From Chionoecetes opilio (Eukaryota; Arthropoda; Malacostraca; Decapoda; Majidae): a stretch of 64,000 nucleotides of DNA. Positions within the stretch are counted from its first letter, which is position 1. Every line of letters starts with the position of its first letter. The translations under genes and the position numbers were made by a program. Below, one piece after another: positions 44,139 to 54,599 of the stretch. The stretch is taken from assembly GCA_016584305.1 (NCBI GenBank), contig JACEEZ010004869.1:255729-319728 (forward strand), in the 5' to 3' direction. Below the pieces are notes generated by a model that saw only the letters and a program-made list of their open reading frames with translations, was not told the origin of the DNA and ran no database searches.

Positions 44139-44441
44139 GGTAGTGGGCATTCACGTATTTTGAGGCCGAAACTTACTTTTCCTGCATAGTTTTGATGTGT
44201 TTTGGATGAATCTGGCACTCGTTTTCGTCGGAAATGAATGTTTATTTACAGGTAGTCATTTAAAAAGTCGTTTAACCTAACTTAACCGTTTTGGGGTGAA
44301 ATAACTGTAAATTTTCGGTAGTACATGTAACGCCATTATTATTCAATTGCGCCATAGGAATTGATGTTCAAAATACTCAGAATGAAGAAATCTACACGAT
44401 GATGTAGGTTAGAATCGTAGGACTTTTGAAAGCCCACTACC
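44139..44441. mobile_element. Short TIR element (GGTAGTGGGC ends)
   Basis: GGTAGTGGGC (44139-44148) and GCCCACTACC (44432-44441) are perfect inverted ends. The inside shares GATGTGTTTTGGATGAATCTG with the centre of the large palindrome (33885-33905: TATGTGTTTTGAATGAATCTG), so they are related families. Confidence 0.6.
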
Positions 44442-44720
44442 GAAATAATACCCCGTCTCTCTCTAGCATAGGGGCGGAGAGGCACAGTTTTTGGGTGGGG
44501 AATTATAGGATTGATTTCATTACTTTATTGCATACTATCTAGTACCAAAGACAGCTTGATATATAATAATACAGCACACAGCATGATTCTTATAAGTGGA
44601 TATATCAGATAATTAACAAGAATAAATGTCAGATAACTGGAAACAGAAAATAGTGCAATAACTCAACAATTTATGCAACGCTGAGTTTCTGGGTGGGGAA
44701 GATAAACACGATTATATGAA

Positions 44721-45093
44721 GACCTAACGGGAAAAATATACAACCCTTTTGACCAGCCCATCACACAGTAAGACCCTTCACATTAACCTTACCTGACCTA
44801 ACCTAACCTAACCTAACCTAACCTAACCTAAAAACCTAACGGGAAGAATATACAAACTTTTTGACCTGCCCATCACATAGTAAGACCCTTCACATTAACC
44901 TAACCTGACCTAACCTAACCTAACCTAACCTAGCCTAGCCTAGTCTAACCTAACCTAAAAACCTAACGGGAAGAATATACAACCTTTTTGACCAGCCCAT
45001 CACACAAACAAGACCCTTCACACCTAACCTGACCTAACCTAACCTAACCTAGCCTAGCCTAACCTAACGTAACCTAGCCTAACCTAATATTGC
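44721..45093. repeat. Minisatellite with interstitial AACCT telomere-type arrays
   Basis: Three tandem units of about 115-125 bp. Each has a unique half (AACGGGAAGAATATACAACC ... CACACAGTAAGACCCTTCAC) and an array of AACCT units with TGACCT and AGCCT variants. TTAGG is the arthropod telomere repeat. Further TTAGG words occur on the other strand at 45360-45420. Confidence 0.85.
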
Positions 45094-45894
45094 ACTTGTC
45101 ACAGTATTAGGTAAAGTTTGTTGCCATAATTATTATTGGTAACTAATAAGTTGAGGATGGCTTTAACCTAACTAAAACATCCTATTGTTATGTTCAAGAG
45201 GCTTTTATATCTTTTATATTTTTAATTATATATTTGACTAATATTTAGAAGATGACAGTGTCTGGATTCAAGTATTTTTTACCTTTCTACTGTTTCTATA
45301 GGTCAGAACGAGTGTGCAAGTAACAATGAAATGTTGTTCAAACAAACATAAATTCATAGGATAGGCTAGTTTGAGGGTTAGGTTAGGTTAGTTTGAGGGT
45401 TACGTTAGGTTAGGTTAGTTTAAAAGGTTTAATGGTTTGATTTAAGTTATTATTTGATGCTTTTACAAATGGATAGGTGTTTTTTTCCGAAAAACGCAAA
45501 AAAGTGTATTTGAGAATTTTGTCATCACATCTTCGAATGCCCAAATAACACTATTATAAGGTTTGCACCCGGAAAAAAATTATCTCCCATTCGGAAAAAG
45601 CATCCACATTAAGCGGGGAAAATCAAACTTGTCTGAAAATCTTGCAAGTCATAACTAAATTTTTCCATTTTTTATTTATTTACCGGGTATTTTTTGTTTT
45701 TGAGAGGAGATCACTATAAAGAGATGTTCTATGAAGTTAATGACTTAAAGCTTTCATGTCCTTATGTAAGTTAAGTTTGAATTCATTGTTAATCATTTAT
45801 CTCTCTTGTATATCTTTATGTTAACTAGATTTATTGCCTCATTTCTTACTGACTGCTTGGCTAATAGTTGCTTCTTCTCTTTTATCCAACAGGT

Positions 45895-46042
45895 ACACAC
45901 ACACACACACACACAGTCACACACAGTCACACACAGTCACTCACACACACACAGTCACACACACACAGTCAGTCCCACCCACCCACACACCCACCCCCCC
46001 ACACCACCCACACACCCCCCCACCAAAACACCCACACACATG
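45895..46042. repeat. (CA)n and CCCA-rich microsatellite
   Basis: CA runs broken by CAGT, then CCCACC words. 45100-45890 holds nothing that I can support. Confidence 0.9.
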
Positions 46043-46239
46043 CATTGATCCTATGCGTGTGTTTATGCGCTGTGGCCAATCTGAACAAAGTTTTTTTTTT
46101 TATGTGAAAGACGTGTTTGTGTGAGAAGAAGAATTATTGATAAAATTCAAGTGTTTTTGCCGTGGACAGAAAGGATTAAAATGGCGGAGTGAACAAGTGT
46201 TTTTTTTGTTTTGTTTTTTGCCTGTGTGTTTGTACAATA

Positions 46240-47140
46240 TAGGAAGAAAAAAACACTGATAATATGATGAAAATTGGTGAAACTAAAAGTGCAAAAAGAA
46301 AATAAAGAGACTAATGGAAATAAAAAGTGCAATGTGATGGCAAAAAGGAAAATAAAAAGAATATGATAAATCTGTAGTGCAAATACTAATATCTGGTGAT
46401 GAACATTTGTGAACCTAAAAGTGTAAATATACAATACAAAATAAAAAACAAAAAATACAGATGGTAATTGAAAATGAGATGGAAAAAAGAAAGAAAATGT
46501 AAATATAAATCTAGTGCAAATATGTGGAAACTGTTAAAGATATGTTAAAATATGTTAAGAAAATTATTGTGTGTCAGTGTCAGCCAATCAAAGTGGAAGA
46601 TAAGTAGAAAGTTGAGGAAATAAAGGGAAGGAAATTGAAGTGAAAGTATAAGAAAAGGAAAAGTTAGATAAATATATGAAAAAAAGTGTTCTTATGATAC
46701 TAGAAATTGTGATAAAAGTTTGTGAAAAGTGTATTGATGGAAAAATGTAATGATAATAATGTTGATAATATAATGATGATAAAATTAAAACGTAATAATA
46801 AGGTAAATGAGCCAAAAAAGTTATAATAAATGGAACAATTGTGAATACTGAAGGAAAATGAGAAAAAAAAAATTAATGAAATGAAAAATGAAATAGAATT
46901 TTTTTTTTTTCGAAAGATATTGAAAAGAAAGTGTTAATATGTTAGGAAATAAAGAAGGAAAATGAGTGAAGAGAGAGAAGGTAATAAACTATAGAAAAAT
47001 TGAATGTGTAGTTAATGAGGGAAATTAGCGAGAAAGTAAGAACAAGTAAAATAAAAAAAGAGTGAAAATAGCGAGAAAGTAGAAGTAAGATAGAAAATGA
47101 GTGAAAATAGTGAAAAAAGTAAGAAAACCATTGTGGATGA
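46240..47140. other. C-depleted, purine-rich stretch
   Basis: About 900 bp in which C is almost absent from the + strand and A is dominant (GAAAATAG, AAGTGAAA words). All ORFs are minus-strand F/S-rich shadows of this bias. No gene supported. Confidence 0.6.
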
Positions 47141-47504
47141 AAATAAAATCTGCCACCACGCCCACCACCCACCCACCACGCCCACACCACCTCCACAACA
47201 TATCGTCCTCTGACCTAACTGTACGTACGCACACACGCACACACACAGCTACCAACATGAGAGGGGGAGCTTGAAATAGAGATTAATACAAACTGTTCTC
47301 CTCCTCTTGTGTGCATAGGTAGAGTGTGTGTGTGCGTGTGTGTGTACGTAGCGTTGGGTCGAGCATGGATCTCTTTATGGGGTGGAGTGTGTGAGTGTGC
47401 GTGTGTGTGTTTGTTTGTTTGTTTGTACATCACCACCACCACCAAGTTCGCCGTAAGGTAAATGCGTGTTTAAAATGCTGTTTATGAGGGTAATCATTCC
47501 TTTC

Positions 47505-47583
47505 CTTACGCACGCGCACGCACACGCACACGCACACGCACACGCACACGCACACGCACACGCACACACGCACACACACACAC
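47505..47583. repeat. (CACACG)n microsatellite
   Basis: About ten CGCACA units passing into pure CA. Confidence 0.9.
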
Positions 47584-47638
47584 GTGTACAGTATTCATTC
47601 AAAGCAAGATATGCACTACTCTTCTTTTTCATTTAGAT

Positions 47639-47913
47639 CAGTGCTTCTGAACCTTTTCACCACCACGCCCCCTTCAGTAGTGGGTCCTTGCCTCCATGCC
47701 CCCCTTTCACTTCTTCAACCAAGATATTTCATAATAATCCAGAATCAGAAAGAAAAACAGAAAAATTAGTGTTTTAGTACTTTCATTGCACAAAAATTAT
47801 ACCTAAACACTTTGCATATAAATACTTGACAGTGCTTCAATTTTCTCTCTTGGTTCACGCCCCCCTTGGTAATAACCCACGCTTCCTCCCCCCCCCCAGG
47901 TTAAGATGCGCTG
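47639..47913. mobile_element. hAT MITE, 275 bp, perfect 8-bp target duplication
   Basis: CAGTGCTTCTGAACCTTTT at the left and AGGTTAAGATGCGCTG at the right are inverted. ATTTAGAT lies on both sides (47631-47638, 47914-47921) without mismatch. CACCACGCCCCC near the left and CGCCCCCCTTGG near the right are GC-rich subterminal parts. No transposase. Confidence 0.9.
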
Positions 47914-48092
47914 ATTTAGATCCTTCTATTATTGTTACCCACTATTATTACCCATGATTATTATTATTATTATTATTATAGATATTATGTGTTGTAGTTG
48001 TTGTTGTTATTATTGATCCACCTGATATTGGTGGTGCCAAGTTTCCATAAAGGTGAGGTTCATGCACTGATCGAAGTGTTTTTATAGTAACA

Positions 48093-49431
48093 CTAGCCGC
48101 AAAGCCGCCCTCCGGGCGGCCTTTTTGGCTAGCTCCTGCGGAGGGCTATTGGTGGGCCGAAGGCCCACCAAACACAGACTCTCCAGATAGACCCATTACC
48201 CACCACCTCGGCCCTTACCCCAAACACAGATCTCCAGATAGACCCATTACCCACCACCTCGGCCCCCAAAACAGACTCTCCAGATAGCCCCTTCTAACTT
48301 TCCTGAAATGTATTATTCCCCCACCCATTCACTCACCCATTACCCCCCCCACCATTCACTCACCCATTACCCATCACCACACACCCATTCACTCACCCCA
48401 TTACCCATCACCACACACCCATTCACTCACCCATTACCCATCACCCCCCACCTATTCCCTCACCCATCACCCCCCACCCATTCACTCACCCATAAACCCA
48501 CACCCATTCCCATCACCCACCCATTCACTCCCTATTACCCATCACCCTAAACAGGTTTCCCAATTTCGCAACCCCATTTTTTTCTTCCAAGTTTCGCAAT
48601 GGCCTAAAAAAAAAAAAAAAAGGTTGAACTTATATGGCTTAAACCCCGGTAAAACCCAAACTGTAATTTATTGCCGGGGGCGGACCGGCAACAACACAAC
48701 AACAAGACAACGGGCAAACACACACACACACACACACACCCCACAAACACACACCAAAACAACACAACTTTCGCATAATATAATTTTTCCATTGCTCAAT
48801 CCTAACCAAGCCAAACCCAAACCAAATTCCCTTTTACATTTTCCCCCAAAAAAACCTTTTCCCTTTAATTATAACCAATTTTACCCATTCTTTATATTTT
48901 TCCCAAACAAAAATTTTTTTACATCCAAGAAAAGTTCATTTGGGAAAAATTTAAATTTCCCAAATTAAAAATAATTTAAAAATAAAAAACTTTTAATTTT
49001 GGTTAATAATATAATTTTATTTCAAATTAAAAATCAAACACCGAACACATAAAAAATAAATTCACAATTTTCCCTCAATTACAAAAACCCCAAACCAACC
49101 CAAAAAACCCATAAATTTAACCCCCCCACCCTAAATTTTTTTAAAACTTCAAACAACAATTTTTTTTCTTAGCTTTCTTGGAACCTCAGGGTGGTTTAAA
49201 ATCACCAAAAACCAAAAACACCAAACCACACCCACCCCACCCCCAAAAACCCCCAAAACACCCAACAAAAAACCCCCCAACCCAAACCCACCCCCCCAAA
49301 AACCCAAAAAAAAACCCCAAACCAAAAAAAAAAACCCAACAAAAAAAACCCCCCCACACCAAACCAAACCCCCAAAAAACCCCCCCCCAAAACCCCAACC
49401 AACAACAACACAAACAACAACACAACACACA

Positions 49432-49473
<42 letters not shown>

Positions 49474-49490
49474 TCGCTTATATTATTATA
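48093..49490 (+). repeat. Hairpin-headed repeat family, copy C
   Basis: Hairpin 1 at 48093-48132, hairpin 2 TTGGTGGGCCGAAGGCCCAC at 48149, the common block partly triplicated, CACCCATTCACTCACCCATT array, then from about 48550 to 49400 homopolymer-stretched text, CA run, and the end CTTTCGCTTATATTATTATA. The stretched part may be consensus error. Confidence 0.7.
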
Positions 49491-49926
49491 GATGTTTTTG
49501 CCTGTCTGCCTCACTCTCTGAGATTTCAATGCTGCCACAGTGACAAAATCTTACTTCTTCTTTTTCCTTCCTATTTTTGAACATTGATATTTCTTTTATT
49601 GTTATATGTATACTTTATTTCTGTGATTATTTATAATCCTAATTTTTATTTCCCTATGTGCTGTGTGATAATTTTTTCCGCCAAAGATTTCAGATGTACG
49701 TACATCTAGTAAATTGGTGTTCCATTTTTGTTGCTTTTTTAAATTTCGTATTAGTATTGATTATTATATATTGCAAGAGGCTATGAAAAATCTGTATAGT
49801 TTATGTGGTGGTGTATGAATAACTTTATTTATTCATATTTTCATTTATGAATTAATTCAGCTATCGATCCATCTATTAATCGAGTTGGAATATAGATAAA
49901 CTTACACATATTTGTCCATTCTTATA

Positions 49927-50045
49927 CAGTAAACCCTCTCTAAATCGAACCCGTATAATTAAAACTTCGGATAATTCGACCTGTTTCAGGCCAATTCGAA
50001 TATTTCAATAACTTTCCATAATTCGAGCAAGTTTGAATTATCCTT
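49927..50045. mobile_element. pogo/Tigger-like fragment
   Basis: TA then CAGTAAACCCTCTCTAAATC and repeated TTCGAATTAT-like words, typical of a Tigger left end. No right end found. The adjacent 50125-50300 is a GGA-rich polypurine tract. Confidence 0.5.
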
Positions 50046-50894
50046 AGCCTTACTAGTGGGAGCTCTCTCATGCGGTGCGTGCCGCGGCTGCCAAGCGTGA
50101 TCTGCTGTATGCTAATTATCGTATAAATACGATAGGCGGAGGAAGAAGGCGGGAGGGGGAGGAGGAAGAAGGGGAGAGGAGGAGGAAGGGGGGGAGAAGG
50201 GAAGGAGGGACGAGAGGAGGGAAGGAGGGGAGAGGGGGAGGAGAAGGATGGAAGTGGGACAAGGAATGGAGGAGAAGAAAGGGAGGAAGAAGAACTATTT
50301 TTTAAAATTATCCTTCGCTCTGTGTACAATCATTCAGAGTCCTTCACGGGCCTCTTCGCTCCTTCACGCATTCTACAGGAGTCATGGGAGGACATTAGAA
50401 GTCCCACAGGATTGCTATAGTATTCCTTGGCTTTTTAAGTACTTTTACAATCGCATGGGTTGCTCAAATAGGGATTTATAATACTAATACTAATACGGAA
50501 AATACTAATACTGAAAATACTAATACTGATCGTTGTATTGCCCCTGCCCTTTTCACTAAAAGTCCCTTTTCGTCGGGAATAGCTTCAATCATATAACATT
50601 CTAATGAAAAGTATCTTTCAAATTCAATCCTTTTAACAACATCATGTTGAGGAACTTGTCCAGAATTAACAGTTTGTGCAGAGTAGTATAGTTATATTGG
50701 TTTTCCTAACATGCAGAAATTCAGATTTGTTACTTTAACCATACATTTCACGCAGATGTCTAAATTCCTACACTGCTTTCAAAAGTTAAAATAACAAGAG
50801 AAAAAAGAAAAAGGAGAACGACACGTATGGGCGATGAGGTTGCACCGAGATAATGACAACAGAAACACAAAGAGGAAACGGCTAGGAGTAAAAG

Positions 50895-51052
50895 TGGACG
50901 AGGACTGCGCGGTAATTTTCTGAGACACTGATTAGTTTTTCCTGCCGAAAATTAGTGTTTACGCGGAAGTGGAATACTGCACAGTATATTGAGCAAAAAT
51001 AATATTCAAAACGTAAGTGGTAACTGCGTAGCGACCGCGCAGTTCTCGTCCA
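50895..51052. mobile_element. TGGACGAG MITE, 158 bp
   Basis: TGGACGAGGACTGCGCGGT and ACCGCGCAGTTCTCGTCCA are inverted ends. TTTTCTGAGACACTGA inside matches the family found in the palindrome arms at 33262. Confidence 0.7.
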
Positions 51053-51501
51053 TTATAACCAGGTAGGAGTTAAGGGAGCATCTCTCCTCCACTTTAAAAT
51101 TACGTTTTAGAGGTATCTGTGAAGGTCTGGAGGAAAATATCACTAATAAGGGCCTTTCTCTGCCATTTTGGCTCTAACAACATGTGTATAGTGCCAGAAT
51201 GAACACAATTTTGAATCTTTCTCTTCGAAGGAAACTTGAATTACGAGTGGCTGTCACACAAAATTAACGCTTCTAATTGGTCAGTGAAACGCTGCATATC
51301 ATCGTTTTATAAGAGTAGATGTATGTACACCTACTGTGTGCCTTGAACAAGCTAGATATTATAGATATTGCCTGACAATAATACGACTTTTCCGGCTTCA
51401 CGCCCGTAGCAGCTAAAACTAACACCGCATATTTCAGCACTTTCCTGCTGTTTTTCCATAAACATTTCTACTCCACACGATCACATCACAGCACTACTTA
51501 C

Positions 51502-51585
51502 CTTGTGGGCCTGTCTGGCATCCTCTCCAACTCGTGCATGCGGCAAACCCTTCACGATAAAATGAAGTAAGGCCGTGGCAGCCAT
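51502..51585 (-). CDS. Candidate first coding exon of an unknown gene
   Basis: Minus-strand ATG at 51585 opens 28 codons, MAATALLHFIVKGLPHARV and nine more, ending flush (phase 0) at a consensus donor GTAAGTAG. The short basic/hydrophobic start could be a mitochondrial or membrane leader. No partner exon was identified at lower coordinates, and I do not recognise the protein. Confidence 0.3.
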
Positions 51586-51824
51586 TATCTGTTATGAAAA
51601 CTCTACCCACCTACCGACGTGGGTCCACTTAGTTCAGTGAGTTCTGCTGACCCGCTGTTCCTCGGACCCAGGTTTTTCGTGCGCAAATGGAACGCCTGAA
51701 TTCTTGGGTTCCGTGAACTGGTTCCTGAAATGTCGCAAATGGAAGAGGCCTTTTATCATTTTCTGGGAGGTGGAGCGCACTGCTGTGGTGTGTGTGTGTG
51801 TCAGTGTTGTAGTCAAGACCACCC

Positions 51825-51985
51825 TCCGAGACCATGACCAAGACCAAGACCAGACCCTTCGAGACCAAGTCCAAGACCAAGACCAGACCTTCCGAGACCA
51901 AGACCAGCCTTCCGAGACCAAGACCAAGACCCTCCGAGACCGAGACCAAGACCAAGAACCAGACCCTCCGAAACAGACCAAGACC
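51825..51985. repeat. (GACCAA)n subterminal minisatellite of the hAT element
   Basis: About 25 hexamers of GACCAA with CCTTCCGA interruptions. Similar words recur near the other end (53090-53240). Confidence 0.85.
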
Positions 51986-52075
51986 AATAACAGGGCAAAT
52001 AATTATTTTTTTTATAAATATGACTATTACTGAATGTTTTTGGTCTGTACTGTGTAAATACTAAATCGTATTGTC

Positions 52076-52180
52076 CTAAGTTGTTAGGATGGGATCGCCG
52101 CAAGTGCTTGATAAAAGCCGACGTCGTGCCAGCCTTGTCCATGATGCTTTGCTTACAGAAAGTACAAACTGCTGTGTGCT
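52076..52180 (-). pseudogene. BED-type zinc finger of a hAT transposase (relic)
   Basis: The minus strand reads A-V-C-T-F-C-K-Q-S-I-M then TSAFIKHLRRSHPNN: the C-x2-C ... H-L-x4-H pattern of BED fingers, which bind the ends of hAT elements. The catalytic part is missing. Confidence 0.6.
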
Positions 52181-54599
52181 TCTAGTTTCCGTGTTTCTTA
52201 TAAAAAAAACTCCTTGTGGTCCTTGAACGCAAATTTGATAACTGCTGAAGATCCGACATGGATTTATCTTCCGTGTGGAACGGAAACTAAGCGAGACTAG
52301 TCCAGTACACCTCACTGTCCGACGTCCTATGTCACTAGACAGACAGAGTATGCCAGGTCCTGCCCAATTGTTGTATTTCTTGCCAGCTTAAACTCAACCA
52401 ATTTTGGAATTTGCCAGAAATATTCGTCAGTTGGAATTTTATTTTCATATGATTAAATTGAAAATGCCAAAAAGTAAAGTGTGAATGCCAAAAGTATTAT
52501 TTTGGTGGTTATTTGCACCTGGCAACCCAGCTGGCCAGATTGCTCGGATGCAACGACTACGATCTCGGGGGGGGGGGGTTAAGAAAAAAAGGGGGGGGGG
52601 TAAGAGTAACGTATAAGGAGGAAATATATTTACAAATTTAGATATATTGACAATTGAACAACTAGGTCAAATATTTTCCTGGCTTTCATTGCTTCGTTGG
52701 CATGAAAGAAACAAACATGGAAGATACATTTTGGTGGTTACGTTTTCCAAGCGAGCTAGCTAAACCTGTGTACGAATGTGCTTGGATTGCATAAGGACCT
52801 ACAGATATATGAAAGTACACGGAGGAAACAGAGCTGCAACATGCGTGCGTGCAAACGGAGATTATCACTGCGGAAAATGGCAACGTAATGCATGTTTCTC
52901 ACTCTCGACTCGCACGCACTCTGTATCGAGCGCTCGCAGGCTCCAGCTCATTTATCATCACCGTAGAGCTAGTCAGGCAGTATCTATAGAAGTGCAACGC
53001 TGTATTGCGCCCGTAATCGAAACAACCTGATTTTTCTCAAGTGTATGATAATAAATTCCGACCTTCCCACGCCGCGATGGACTTTTTTAAACCTGGTCTC
53101 GACTCGTACCCAGCCAAAACTCCGAGACCCGAAGCTTCGAACCAAGATCAAGACCAAGCCACATCAAACGATACCAAGACCAAGCCAATACCACATCAAA
53201 CTGGTCTCGAGACCAAGACGCAGTCTCGAGACCTACAGCACTGGTGTGTGTGTGTGTGTGTACTGTTCGCTAAAAGGCACCTCCATTTGAGTTTATCTTT
53301 TCGTAATGAATTGTATATCTTGCCTTAAGATTATATTTTATTTCTACCACTAGCTCATTTATTTTATATGTGCTCTGACGTTTGGCTGCCAATATGAAAT
53401 TGAATTAAGTTACAATGTGAGTTATTGTAAAGGTGTATTCTTATTAAGTGAACTGGCATCTGCTGTGGCCGTGAGTGGGGAGTGTTGCCGCATGCAGCGT
53501 TGGGGCGTGGACTCAAGATGTGTGGGTTCTTGCAATAATTTATGTTGTTGCTTTGTCTCTGCCACAGGCGTTCGTTCCTTGTGTTCTTCGGGCATATTTT
53601 AACATTCCAAAATGGGATGATTTTCCTCCTTGCTTTGAGCACCTGCAGTTGTTGGGGAGTGTTGGTGTGAGCTAATTGGTCTTGGTTCTTGATTGTTTTG
53701 GTAACCGTTAATATTAAGGGTGGCGGGAGAGGCCCCAGAAGGAGGGCGTTGGCCGTTGTGGAAGTCATAATATAGTGTATATTTCTTATTTGATCAAAAA
53801 TTTCTGTTTAGTTGTTTCTTGAAGTTTTCATCCCCAGCCGGTGGTGGCAAGCAGGTAAGACCGCGCCCCGCCTTCACCTCAGGCACGGGGATCCACCACG
53901 GCCTCCTACAGATAATGGAAGGGAGGAACGGGTACGGGGAGAAAGGCAGGAATAACGGAGTGGGAGTGGGAGTGCGAGTGGAGTGGCTCTCACGGTGACG
54001 AGGCGGGCGTCGACAGCCGGAGGAGGTATGGGAGTTGGGAGTGTTCGGCACGTGACTAATGGCTGTCTTAACTGGGTAATGAAGGTTTAGGTGAGATGAG
54101 GAGGAAGTCTTGGGTGCTTGGCGCTCCCAACAGGACTGCCTGTCTCTGTACCCCTAGATACCCCTAGATCCTTAAAACCACGCGTGTTTTCCGGAGAATA
54201 TTGTTAGTTTCTAGGTATTTCTAAGTCTTTTTGTTAATTCTTTTTTCATAACTGTTCCCTGGTACCTCAAGTAATGAAATGGTCTATAATTGATTGATCT
54301 GTAACTTGTTCTTAATTTGCTTTAGGTATAAGTGTTATTTGGCATGTTTGAATTTTGTTATGAAAAATACCCTAATGATAATGAAGGAATTTAAAATTTC
54401 TGTGTATATTAATTGCTTCCTCTGGCATTTTAACAATATTTGTTTTATTTTTGGCTATGACCAGTGTGTTGTTTTAAAGTTGTTTTTATGATTTATATAT
54501 TTCTTGCGTTGTTATCTTAGCAGTGAGCATTTTCGAGTCTTCAAGTCCTAGTTATATCAGCCTTGTCTATCTTGCCTGCACGTTCCCTTATCTTCTATG

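Larger units (their letters stand above)
51802..53243. mobile_element. hAT element, 1.44 kb, transposase largely deleted
   Basis: CAGTGTTGTAG at the left and CTACAGCACTG at the right are inverted ends, flanked by GTGTGTGT on both sides (the 8-bp duplication is in a GT run, so weak alone). Both ends carry GACCAA/GGTCTCGAG words. A BED-finger coding relic lies inside on the minus strand. Confidence 0.65.

Noticed and set aside
49149..49543. Overlapping ORFs rich in P/N/K (plus) and F/G/V/C (minus)
   Set aside because: Products of homopolymer-stretched text and a CA run in hairpin-repeat copy C.
53190..53768. Minus-strand 134-codon ORF at 53364-53768
   Set aside because: No domain, poor codon pattern, no splice context.
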